Below, in pieces: positions 48,301 through 56,283 of a DNA stretch of 64,000 bases; the stretch's first letter is position 1; every line of letters starts with the position of its first letter. The notes beneath the pieces were generated by a model, which saw nothing but the letters and a program-made list of their open reading frames with translations, searched no databases and was not told the DNA's origin. This DNA comes from Heliocidaris erythrogramma (Eukaryota > Echinodermata > Echinoidea > Camarodonta > Echinometridae). Location: the NCBI GenBank assembly GCA_025617745.1, contig CM046856.1:46119049-46183048 (forward strand). Direction: 5' to 3'. Made by a program: the position numbers and the translations under genes.

Positions 48301-51300
48301 TGAACTGATTAGATTTTGGGGTAAGTAGGTCAAAGGTCAGAGGTCACAGAGGTCAATTTACATGAAATTACATAAAAATTCTTGGTTTTTAGCACCGTTA
48401 CCACGATATCTCAAGAACTGTTTGAGATAAGAACTTCAAACTTGGTACTAGTATGTTTCCCTATATGAAGATGAACTGATTAGATTTTGGGGTAAGGAGG
48501 TCAAAGGTCAGAGGTCACAGAGGTCAATTTACATGAAATTACATAAAAATTCTTGGTTTTTAGCACGTTACCACGATATCTCAAGAACTGTTTGAGGTAA
48601 GAACTTCAAACTTGGTACTAGTATGTTTCCCTATATGAAGATGAACTGATTAGATTTTGGGGTAAGGAGGTCAAAGGTCAGAGGTCACAGAGGTCAATTT
48701 ACATGAAATTACATGAAATTCTTGGTTTTTAGTACCGTTACCGCGATATCTCAAGAACTGTCTGAGGTGAGAACTTCAAACTTGGTACCAGTATGTATCC
48801 CCATAGAAAGATGAACTGATTAGATTTTGGGGTAAGTAGGTCAAAGGTCAGAGGTCACAGAGGTCAATTTACATGAAATTACATAAAAATTCTTGGTTTT
48901 TAGCACCGTTACACGATATCTCAAGAACTGTTTGAGGTAAGAACTTCAAACTTGGTACTAGTATGTTTCCCTATATGAAGATGAACTGATTAGATTTTGG
49001 GGTAAGGAGGTCAAAGGTCAGAGGTCACAGAGGTCAATTTACATGAAATTACATGAAATTCTTGGTTTTTAGTACCGTTACCGCGATATCTCAAGAACTG
49101 TCTGAGGTGAGAACTTCAAACTTGGTACCAGTATGTATCCCCATAGAAAGATGAACTGATTAGATTTTGGGGTAAGTAGGTCAGAGGTCACAGAGGTCAA
49201 TTTACATAAAATTACATGAAATTACTGGTTTTTAGCCTCGTTATCAAATATTCTAGTTTATTTATGAAATGAAATAAATTTCAGTCTCCTGTGCATTTTA
49301 AGTGAAAAGATTTGTATTTTTGTTGGACCAATCCTTTTTAGAGTGTACATGTATGCCATACATTTCCAATCTGGTGATGGCGGAGGCATAAATTCCGACC
49401 GCGCGCGGTCGAAAATTCATCTAGTTTAATATTATTAGTACTGATGCGAAATTTTGTAACATTTTTGTGAATATATTTATTCCCTCTCTCTCTCTCTCTC
49501 TCTCACCTCTCTTTTTCCTTCTATATTATTCTGCTACTCTCTCTTGTTCTCTCTTGCGCTCTCTCTCTCTCTCTCTCTCTCTCATTGCCTCTTCCCTTTT
49601 CCTCTATGTTCCATTTGTCTATTTTCTCTCCCAAACTATAAGTGATATGTCAAACATTTACGTGGGGGATGCGGTATGAATTAATCTGTGTTAAACATAA
49701 TATTGTAATTTCTATTGCATATTCTTGTTGTGCAAATGTGCACATTTATTTGAATATATGCAACTTATAATGAATATGCAAACTTATACACGTATACTCA
49801 TACACGTATACTCATAATGTGTTTGCAACCACTGGAATTGGGACAGAAAGCTTTATGCTACAGTTATTTAGTTAACTTTTTCTGTTCCTGGCATTCCAGT
49901 GGTTGCATTATCTTTATCTTTACTCTGTCAAATATGTTTCTATTTTGTAATGTTTTCTTTGCCAAGTAAAATAATAATAATAATAAACTAGAAAAATAAA
50001 GGAAAAGGTTTTTTTTTCATAAAAAAATAAACATTAGTTTTATATTGAATCAGGTAATAACTGACCACTCATTTGCAGATGATTATTTGTAACTATTGTT
50101 TGGTTTTCAGCTTGGCAGGATAGATGACGCAATAGAAGACTGCAATAAAGCTATTGAACTAGATGAAAAGTACTTGAAGGCGTTCATGAGGAGAGCAAAA
50201 TGGTAAGTAACTAGTACAGTTCTATTCAAATTGTAATAACTTTAGAAACAATTGATGAAAGTTATTCTAAAAGATGATACAAATCAAGATGTTGTGTGTG
50301 GTGACAATGTTAGGGATTCCCTTTAATACTACTTCTTGACTGATGAATGGCATGATTTTTTTTGTTTATTTGTATTGAGGTATGAACAGAATCCTTATCG
50401 TTCTTATTCTCAAAGGAATAGGACTTTTTCCCTTACTGAATATTGCTCATTTGTTTTTCTTTAAAACTTTCAGGGAAATTTTTCTTACTTTCCTATTGAG
50501 ATAATCAACAATAATCGATGATATGTCTGTAAAGCTTTTAGAGACATCGTAGATATATTACGCACTATATAAATCCAGAATATTATTAACTTTGATATCT
50601 ACTTTCTTGACTTTGTCAAAAATGTTGAATAGTACCCTTGATGCCCCTGTTACTGGCCGAGATATGACCTCAAAAAAATGATCAATTCATGGCCAAAAAG
50701 GCAGTGCCTTGTTTTATGCCTCCGCCCACCGAAGGTGGTGCTGGAGACATTGTTTTAGGGTTGTCCGTCCCACTTTCAAAAATAAACTAGAAATTTAATT
50801 CGTCATGATGACGAATTAGGTGATCTGTCCTTAATTCTCATGATAAAGATCGAACTGACGACCATTGACCTGAAGTTATTATGATATGAATGGGAATGAT
50901 TTCTGATCATTGACAAGGAAGATATGGTTAATAATGTAATGTAACAAAATGGCGTCTACATGACGTCATGATGACCTCATAAGAGCGAATTAGTTGCTGG
51001 AGCGACATATGATCAACGTCTACTTACATGCCCAAATATACTTTCATAACTCAGAACCACATGAGGTATGAACTTCAAATTTGGTGCTAGTACGTATCAC
51101 CATAGGAAGACAATCTGATTAGATTTTGGGGTACATAGGTCAAAGGTCACAGAGGTCAATTTCTGAAATTGCAGGTGTTAGCCTCGTTCTCATGATAACT
51201 CAAGAACGATTTGAGGTATATGGGACTGCACACAGATGTTGCTTGAATGTTTGTCATTTGACTGTGAGAAAGAGAGAGTGAGGGAGTGATGAAGACAGAA

Positions 51301-54300
51301 AGTAGCAACAAAGTCCAGCAGGAAAGAAAAAGAAAGGGGGAGGTGTTCAGAAAGAGAAACAGAGGATGGGAAGAATCAGAAAAATGAAAAGTAATTATTG
51401 GGGGGGGGAGGAGAGGAGAAGAAGAAAAAAAGTCAAATGGTGGGAAAAGAATTAAAAATGGTGGGAAAAGAATGAAAAAATAAAATCATCACAAGAGATT
51501 TGATGCAGTGGGTAAGGTGCAACTTTCTTTCCTCGCCACATCTACTTTGAAACCACTCTCAATGGTGTTGTGGTCCAGCTTATTGAAGTGTTAAAGCAAC
51601 AGATTTTGGTGGACAGTAGATGCTCAGTCACCCTGTTGGCTAGCCGCCTCTTGTTCCAACTACGTAGATCTGTAGCATAATTGCAATCCTTGAATGTGCA
51701 TGAGATTTTCCACGAGGCTGAAATGTGTCTTTGTCAGTCATGTCTGCCTAATATGTCATACATTTCTTCTTTATGATATTTACCTCGTTTTCTTTATTCG
51801 TAGTTACATGGACTTGGAGAAGTATGAAGAAGCTGTGAGAGACTATGAGAAGATATTTAATATGGACAGAACAAAAGGTGGGTTGCTCTCAATGTACAGA
51901 GCAGCAGTGATTGTGTGACACCTGCTCTGTCATGTTTGGTTCATTTCCTACTCAAGTCAAACTCAGAACTTTAACCCCGGACCCAATCCTTTACCTATCC
52001 TTAAACCTTTCAAGACAATTGACCACATTTTGTGGTTTGGCTCAGTAACTTTTAATTCAGAACTCTAAAAGTTATACAAGATGCATGAGCAGAAAGAGCA
52101 AAAATTTCTACACACACTATGTCAATTTTTGTTGCTTGACCATATTGCATTTGATGCTAGGAATTTTAAAAATGAGAATAAGCTTTAAAATCCTTAAATT
52201 GGCAATTGTTTTTTGTCAAATTGGCAATTTTTTCAACTTTTCGACAAAATTTTTAGCCATGTATATTGTTTTCAAAGACATTACACCTTATTAGAACCAT
52301 GTAGCATTAAAATAAAAATACTATTGTTGCCAATTTGAAGAACAAAATGTGATCAATTTAGCCTGTAAATAATGCCTGTCATGAAAGGGTTAACCTGTTG
52401 TATAACCCAACTGCAATCCTTAAACTGTATCTTGGCAGAAATAAAGCCAGGAGGATTTTGCCAGTTCACAGGAACAACACATGCTATTTGACTCATATAT
52501 TGTTGAATAAAATTGGTTGCAGGTTGAATAAGATTGATTGCAACTTTTAAACCATTTCAGATCCCCCCACACCTAATTGAATGGAGTTACTCTGATGAAA
52601 GTGTTTGATTACCAAATGCTATTCACTGAAAAACATTTTGCAGATGTTCATTTCCTACTTCCTCAATTTTTTTGAATCACAAATACATTACATTACATTA
52701 AATTACATCACATTTCTGTGCACATTCTGTTTTCATGTATACGATCCTCTCAATGTACCCTCTTATGTAGAAAACAAGCGGTTATTACACGATGCTAAGA
52801 TGGAGCTGAAGAAGAGCAAGAGGAAAGACTACTACAAGACCCTAGGACTACAGAAGAACTGCGCTGAAGATGAAATCAAGAAGGCTTATAAGAAACATGC
52901 ACTCCTTCATCACCCAGGTCTGTTACAGTAAACGGCCCCATTCCCACAAGGTTTATGGCAACATAAAATAGGTGTAGAGCATTTCACACTTCTGTATGTT
53001 ATGACAATCTCATAAAGATGAGTGAGAATGTTTACGGTCCTTTCTGACGAGCAGATAAACTTTTCCTAACCTCCACTTGCCGTTCATTTACCCATAAAGT
53101 AGTTTTTATTTTGCTGCACCAATTTGCGGCATCATGTGTGTGAACAAGCCTTACAAAAGTTGCTTTGGTGTACCATGTCACCAGTAATTGGTAAAAGATC
53201 TTCCTCATTACTCATTTAGTTACTTGTATTGATAAGACATGATTTCTGAATGCAAGGGAATTCTGTCACAAACCAAAGAGTATTTACAATTTATTTCAAT
53301 CATTTGCCAGTTATCATCAATCTAATCAGAACTCAAATTTCTAAATGATATATAAACAGCTATAACATTGACATTTATACAAATATTAACAGAGCTGCCA
53401 ACCGTTACAAAAACTTCGTATTTGTTTCAAAAAATCCGAAGCGAATACAAAAATACGAAAACGCATCCAAAAAGTACAAATTCACGGGAAAAAAATATAT
53501 GTTGCGCACTTGTATTTGTTATCACTCAAACTTTCACACTCGTATTGTATTATTTTCGCTGGTCCTGGAACCCCACACTGAAAGTACTTAAAAGTGCGTA
53601 CAAAAAAGAGACTGCGAACGTACACACACTTTTACTTCTACCGCACACGCAAACTGCTCTTACACACCGAGGCGCTAGGCGAAGCCGGCCCGCCAATCCC
53701 GTAGGCGGCACGGAATAGAAAGGATGAATATGGACTGAGTTTTTAGCTGTTTTTTATGTTTCTAGATTTAGAAACTAAAAGCAAAACTTATTGGGGTGTC
53801 AGGAAGGGCATTTAGGGCATTTTTGCATCTAACTTTAAAAATGTTGACGGCAGTTAAAAAATTGGTATTTGGTGACTTGCAAAAAAATACGAATTTCATC
53901 GGCAAAATACAATTTTTCAGCTCATTGAGTACGGAAAACTTGGCCAGAGGTTGGCAGCTCTGTATTAATCATGAATTAAATGAATGTGATTTTAATATTT
54001 TTTCTATGATGCAATGTGGAGTATGTATTTCTGTATTTCTGTATTTATGTGCCATGTAAATGTGCCCAATTCAGCCAATGGCTATGAAGCATTGTTTCAG
54101 TAAAGACCCTTCTTGAACTTGAATAGATCGGCATTCTAACAAGACTCCTGAAGAACGCAAGCAAGAGGAGCTCAAATTCAAGGAGGTTAGCGAGGCCTAC
54201 AGTGTTTTATCAGATCCAAAGAAGAAGATGAGATATGATAGTGGTCAGGATCTAGAAGACATGGATGGCTTCTCAGGAGGTAACAACGCAATTCAATTCA

Positions 54301-56283
54301 TTTCCGTGATTCCATGATTTTGTACACAAAATATCATATTTTCTCCATTTTCTCTAAAGATGCTGCTTGTCTTTTTGTGAACTCAACATATGTTGTGTCA
54401 AGTACATTTTCCCGTGATATATTTTGAGCTAAGAACGAGACACTCTGCACCTTGAGAGATAATGGGGAAAATATGAAATTTTGTGTACAAAACATATGGA
54501 GAGTTGTACTACTAAACCTGTCACTTTGAAGCAACATTGCCAATCTGAGGATTAACATGGAAAGTAAATTGAGACTTTTCAAACTTTCATAAGTTTCTCA
54601 TTTTGTAACCGATTTTGATGGAACCTTTGTTAAATTGCTTCTCTCTATCCTCTCTTTTCAATAAAATTGATTTTTCCCAAGGGTTTCATTCTCCTTTAAC
54701 AATGCAATTTGAAAACAAGGACCTATCATGGAAACATCTGAAAATGAATTGAAAATTATCATGAATCTATGACTCTAATGGTATTGGGATTATTGTTAGT
54801 AATTCTTGTATTCTCATATTTCTTGTATTCTGATATTGATAATTCCGCAGTGTGTTCCATACATACGGGGAAATGTCCATTTTGATTTTTCTTTGGTTTT
54901 CTTTTTTTTTAATGCTGCGTGGTAACCGATAGTTGAAATGTTATGAAATTGGTATCAAAAGAAGAGTAAAACTCGGGATATAAAGTTGTGCAAGCTAATG
55001 TCACAAAAGAAGCAGTTCAATTTGAAGTATTTTTATGCCTCCGCCCACTGTAGGTGGTGCCGGAGGCATTATGTTTTCGGGTCGTACGTCCGTCCGTCCC
55101 CAATTCGTTCTCGCGATAACTTCAAAACCGTTTTTTGGGATCATTTTTTACCTTGGCCCATGTATGCGTATGGGAGGGACGATGAACCGATTAGATTTTG
55201 GGGTCTCAAGGTCAAAGGTCAAAGCTCACAGAGGTCATTATGTACATAAAAATGGTTCGTTCTCGCAATAACTTCAGAACTGTTTGACATATCAGCTTCT
55301 AACTTGGCCCATGTATGCATATGTGAGGGACGATGAACTGATTAGATTTTAGGGTCTCAAGGTCAAAGTTCAAAGGTCATAGAGGTCATTATATACATAA
55401 AAATGGTTCGTTCCTGTGATAACTTAGGAACCGTTTGGCGGATCAGCTTCTAACTTGGCCCATGTATTCATATGGGAGGGACGATGAACTGATTAGATTT
55501 TAGGGTGTCAAGGTCAAAGGTCAGAGGCGTCATTATGAACATAAAAATGGTTCGTTCTCGCAATAACTTCAGAAATGTTTGACGGATCAACCTCTAACTT
55601 GGCCCATGTACATGTATGCATACATGTATGTGAGGGATGATGAACGGAGTAGATTTTAGGGTCTCAAGGTCAAAGTTCAAAGGTCATAGAGGTCATTATA
55701 TACATAAAAATGGTTCTTGATGTATGGAGTCTAGACCTACCTATTTTAGAAATTTCAAGGGGACAGTGGTCTATTTGCTATAAAATATCTATTTCCTTGG
55801 TGTATTTGATGATTGTAAGTCATCAATGTAAGTTTTTTATTTGTACTGGATGAAAATGAAATGAAATAAATTTTCTGTCTCCTGTGCTTTTTAAGTGAAA
55901 AGATTTGTAATTTTGTTGGACCAATCCTTTTTAGAGTGTACATGTACAGTATGTCTGTGTCATACATTTCCAATTTGGTGATGGCGGAGGCATAAATTCC
56001 GACCGCGCGCAGTCGAAGATTCATCTAGTTAAAAAATATTTCATGGAGGGTTTGAGAGAGGGATAACTTTTAAGGACTCTTGAAGAATTGACTGCTTGTT
56101 ACTGACCTACCTTTCATTCTGTTTTTTGTGTTATATCCAGCTGGCTTTGATCCCAACCAGATCTTCCAGACATTCTTTGGAGCTCCAGGAGGTTTCTCCT
56201 TTGGAGGTGGAGGAGGAGGAATGGGAGGGATGGGAGGAATGGGGGGAGGGGGATTCCCCGGTGGATTTCACTTCCAGTTCTGA
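37652..56283 (+). CDS. DNAJC7: DNAJC7 / TPR2, Hsp70-Hsp90 co-chaperone (13 coding exons)
   Basis: Joining 37652-37740, 40346-40434, 41290-41414, 42069-42182, 42731-42805, 43494-43612, 45085-45238, 45664-45828, 50111-50202, 51804-51877, 52771-52917, 54127-54279 and 56141-56283 gives one 512-aa frame; human DNAJC7 has 494. Residues 31-365 are an array of TPR motifs, with family-typical stretches such as GNRAA-like [20 protein letters not shown] [14 protein letters not shown] and [10 protein letters not shown]. Residues 384-455 are a J domain ([10 protein letters not shown], then HPD at 413-415, then a [14 protein letters not shown] end). The C-terminus is [12 protein letters not shown] plus a Gly/Met-rich tail. 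Family knowledge: the TPR domains bind the C-termini of Hsp70 and Hsp90 and the J domain stimulates Hsp70 ATPase, returning clients from Hsp90 to Hsp70 in the cytosol. All introns have GT/AG borders and consistent phases. Introns 6, 8, 9, 11 and 12 hold transposons. Confidence 0.97.
38810..39710. mobile_element. Foldback element in DNAJC7 intron 1 (outer)
   Basis: The left arm (GGCGCTAATGCACTTTCGTA ... CATCAGACAGAGGGAACC ... GTCGTTGCTCAGT) returns inverted at 39525-39710 (GAGCGACAACACCGTCATCG ... GGTTGATTATT-like, ending in TACGAAAGTACATTAGCGCC). Arms are about 190 bp. The open frame 39333-39641 spans part of both elements and is not a gene. Confidence 0.75.
39110..39527. mobile_element. Inner CAGTAGAGGCGCAC element nested in the foldback
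   Basis: CAGTAGAGGCGCACGGCTGA at the left pairs with the inverse of GGTTGTGCGCCTCTACTG at the right. Inside each end are GATATCGGAGAC and GTCTCCCATAT-type inverted motifs. It interrupts the outer element near the tips of its arms. Outside both ends the pentamer actga is repeated. Confidence 0.65.
40346..40434 (+). CDS. DNAJC7: DNAJC7 exon 2 (residues 30-59)
   Basis: First TPR helix pair, [20 protein letters not shown] with the G-N and Y-Y/A pattern of TPR. Enters in phase 2 and leaves in phase 1 (gcaatcA|gtaagt). Confidence 0.95.
41290..41414 (+). CDS. DNAJC7: DNAJC7 exon 3 (residues 60-101)
   Basis: Second [23 protein letters not shown], with the N of the carboxylate-clamp position in TNRAAA. 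Acceptor ctcag, donor AAA|gtaagt, ends in phase 0. Confidence 0.96.
42069..42182 (+). CDS. DNAJC7: DNAJC7 exon 4 (residues 102-139)
   Basis: [20 protein letters not shown] followed by a second helix ending NKQAQSE, matching the third vertebrate TPR. Phase 0 at both ends. Confidence 0.96.
42311..42487 (+). mobile_element. SINE-like repeat in DNAJC7 intron 4
   Basis: Sequence AAATGGGTACCTGTAGGAAA ... GAATTCCTTGAATGC ... GAGCACCTTACATGGTGGAT ... GAGCGCTATAAAAA and an ATTATTATT tail has the plan of a tRNA-type SINE body with a simple-repeat end. The 5' tRNA-like region is not clear. A similar tail phrase occurs near 50550-50585 and near 57490-57560. Confidence 0.5.
42731..42805 (+). CDS. DNAJC7: DNAJC7 exon 5 (residues 140-164)
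   Basis: Short exon, 25 codons, phase 0 to phase 0, covering [14 protein letters not shown], the start of the fourth TPR. It aligns without gaps to the vertebrate protein. Confidence 0.95.
43004..43173. mobile_element. MITE with ACTGTAAACGTGGAATATTT end
   Basis: The left end and the inverted right end (GCGAAAAAATTAATCGCTTTTACAGT) share ACTGTAAA and TTTCGC blocks. Another copy of the left end, again ACTGTAAACGTGGAATATTT, lies at 46769. Within DNAJC7 intron 5. Confidence 0.55.
43494..43612 (+). CDS. DNAJC7: DNAJC7 exon 6 (residues 165-203)
   Basis: [20 protein letters not shown] continues the fourth [22 protein letters not shown] is the fifth. Leaves in phase 2 (ATAAA|gtaaga). Confidence 0.96.
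44029..44694. mobile_element. DNA transposon remnant with ends of about 38 bp in DNAJC7 intron 6
   Basis: TGTGACCTGACGCC, then AAAACCTACAATAAGTCGC, at the left is matched by the inverse of GCGACTTATTGTAGGTTTTT, then GGCGGCGGGTCACA, at the right. TATA-rich flanks leave the target duplication unclear. No coding frame. Confidence 0.75.
44761..44789 (+). repeat. (TAAA)n microsatellite
   Basis: About seven tandem copies of TAAA/AATA in DNAJC7 intron 6. Confidence 0.8.
45085..45238 (+). CDS. DNAJC7: DNAJC7 exon 7 (residues 204-255)
   Basis: [20 protein letters not shown] is the best-conserved TPR segment of the family. Phase 2 in, phase 0 out. The donor AAA|gtagga is the only one with a weak +4/+5. 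Confidence 0.96.
45328..45358 (+). repeat. (CT)n microsatellite
   Basis: About 15 CT repeats in DNAJC7 intron 7. Confidence 0.85.
45664..45828 (+). CDS. DNAJC7: DNAJC7 exon 8 (residues 256-310)
   Basis: [20 protein letters not shown] opens the second TPR clamp domain; [15 protein letters not shown] follows. Phase 0 to phase 0. Confidence 0.96.
45891..46660 (+). mobile_element. Tandem-array element, third family
   Basis: After a GC-rich start (GCGTGCATAGCGGAGCGAGA) and GTC repeats come four diverged units of about 137-153 bp (starts near 45959, 46096, 46249, 46398). Each has TTTGAGGTAGAATCACCAAA and AGGTCAAAGGTCA-like blocks. The end carries CGCATAGCGAGATGCAGACG. Same design as the elements at 48092 and 55030 but no CTAG terminus was found. 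Confidence 0.55.
47208..47897. mobile_element. hAT-type non-autonomous element with perfect 8-bp duplication
   Basis: Ends CAGTGTTATAGCTAGG and, inverted, CAGTGTTATAGCTACGG. The 8-mer gtagcata flanks both sides exactly (47200-47207, 47898-47905). 690 bp with no transposase frame. Subterminal GGTGG and CCACC motifs pair near the ends. Lies in DNAJC7 intron 8. Confidence 0.9.
48092..49424 (+). mobile_element. Helentron-like element carrying six 170-bp tandem units
   Basis: In order: TTTTATGCCTCCGCCCACC opening a hairpin (to 48130), 18 GTCC tetranucleotides (48147-48218), six units with period 170 (cgatatc phase at 48231, 48401, 48571, 48741, 48911, 49081), a spacer, GGCGGAGGCATAAA (inverse of the 5' end), a CGACCGCGCGCGGTCG hairpin, and terminal CTAG (49421-49424) followed by TTT. 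A 3' hairpin about ten bases before CTAG, insertion next to T, and short subterminal inverted repeats are features of Helitron/Helentron ends. No Rep/helicase gene, so non-autonomous. Confidence 0.8.
48231..49250 (+). repeat. 170-bp minisatellite with AGGTCA clusters
   Basis: Each unit contains AGGTCA half-sites spaced as DR1, DR1, DR3. In unit 1 they lie at 48327, 48334, 48341 and 48350. Units 3-4 and 5-6 resemble each other more than their neighbours, so a 340-bp dimer has been copied. Confidence 0.85.
49485..49582 (+). repeat. (CT)n tracts
   Basis: Two CT microsatellites separated by pyrimidine-rich sequence, next to the 3' end of the Helentron-like element. Confidence 0.85.
50111..50202 (+). 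CDS. DNAJC7: DNAJC7 exon 9 (residues 311-340)
   Basis: [20 protein letters not shown] and KAFMRRAK, a TPR of the second clamp. Ends in phase 2 within a Cys codon (TG|gtaagt). Confidence 0.96.
50711..51230 (+). mobile_element. Degenerate Helentron-like copy with an insertion
   Basis: The head TTTTATGCCTCCGCCCACC and TTGTCCGTCCCACTT are followed at 50787 by unrelated sequence. The 170-bp-type unit resumes only near 51045-51215 (GAGGTATGAACTTCAAATTT, AGATTTTGGGGTA, AGGTCAAAGGTCACAGAGGT). The 3' terminus is missing. Confidence 0.6.
50787..51010 (-). mobile_element. Second Helitron-type 3' terminus, minus strand
   Basis: On the minus strand the hairpin AATTCGTCATCATGACGAATT (50817-50797) is followed by AAATTT, CTAG (50790-50787) and TTT, which is the layout of a Helitron 3' end. 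The sequence differs from the CGACCGCG hairpin of the host element. The 5' limit is uncertain. Confidence 0.45.
51804..51877 (+). CDS. DNAJC7: DNAJC7 exon 10 (residues 341-365)
   Basis: [18 protein letters not shown], the last TPR, almost identical to the vertebrate segment. Acceptor attcgtag, donor AAAAG|gtgggt, phase 1 out. Confidence 0.95.
52001..52393. mobile_element. TTAA-flanked MITE in DNAJC7 intron 10
   Basis: TTAA at 52001-52004 and 52390-52393. Inverted ends AACCTTTCAAGACA and AACCCTTTCATGACA; subterminal CCACATTTTGT pairs with ACAAAATGTGA. Confidence 0.65.
52771..52917 (+). CDS. DNAJC7: DNAJC7 exon 11 (residues 366-414), J-domain first half
   Basis: Linker [20 protein letters not shown] and helix [15 protein letters not shown]. 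The exon ends with the P codon and one base of the D codon of the HPD motif; the donor CCAG|gtctgt is relatively weak. Confidence 0.96.
53390..53962. mobile_element. CAGAGCTGCCAAC element in DNAJC7 intron 11
   Basis: CAGAGCTGCCAACC at the left and GGTTGGCAGCTCTG at the right are exact inverted ends. TATTAA directly abuts both. Repeated AAATACGAA-like motifs line both arms. hAT-like by CAG...CTG ends; the duplication length is ambiguous. Confidence 0.75.
54127..54279 (+). CDS. DNAJC7: DNAJC7 exon 12 (residues 415-465), J-domain second half
   Basis: Completes HPD and continues [40 protein letters not shown]. Phase 1 at both ends. Confidence 0.96.
54320..54699 (-). mobile_element. Truncated copy of the 21213-21806 MITE
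   Basis: The right two thirds of the family are present (CACCTTGAGAGATAATGG, AGTTGTACTACTAAACCTGT, ending GGGTTTCATTCTCCTTTAA). The left end is missing or replaced. Lies in DNAJC7 intron 12. Confidence 0.7.
55030..56028 (+). mobile_element. Helentron-like element, subfamily with units of about 155 bp
   Basis: Same head (TTTTATGCCTCCGCCCACTG), shortened GTCC run, and same tail as 48092-49424 (GGCGGAGGCATAAA, CGACCGCGCGCAGTCG, CTAG at 56025-56028). The tandem array has diverged: four units of roughly 150-160 bp with GGTTCGTTCTCGCAATAACT and AACTTGGCCCATGTATGC. Its 3' end stops only 112 bp before DNAJC7 exon 13. Confidence 0.8.
56141..56283 (+). CDS. DNAJC7: DNAJC7 exon 13 (residues 466-512 and stop)
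   Basis: [20 protein letters not shown], then a Gly tract interrupted by Met (residues about 488-504), then FPGGFHFQF and TGA. Vertebrate orthologues share FDPNxIFxxFFGGPGGFSF and an aromatic end but lack the GM repeat. Confidence 0.95.

Larger units (their letters stand above)
45829..50110 (+). other. DNAJC7: DNAJC7 intron 8, the longest intron
   Basis: 4282 bp filled largely by mobile DNA: a tandem-repeat element (45891-46660), a hAT element (47208-47897), a full Helentron-like element (48092-49424) and CT repeats (49485-49582). Confidence 0.9.

Noticed and set aside
48112..48333. Open frames rich in R-P-S-V or D-G-R-T on both strands
   Set aside because: They arise from the GTCC tetranucleotide repeat, which is open in every frame; no start context or homology.
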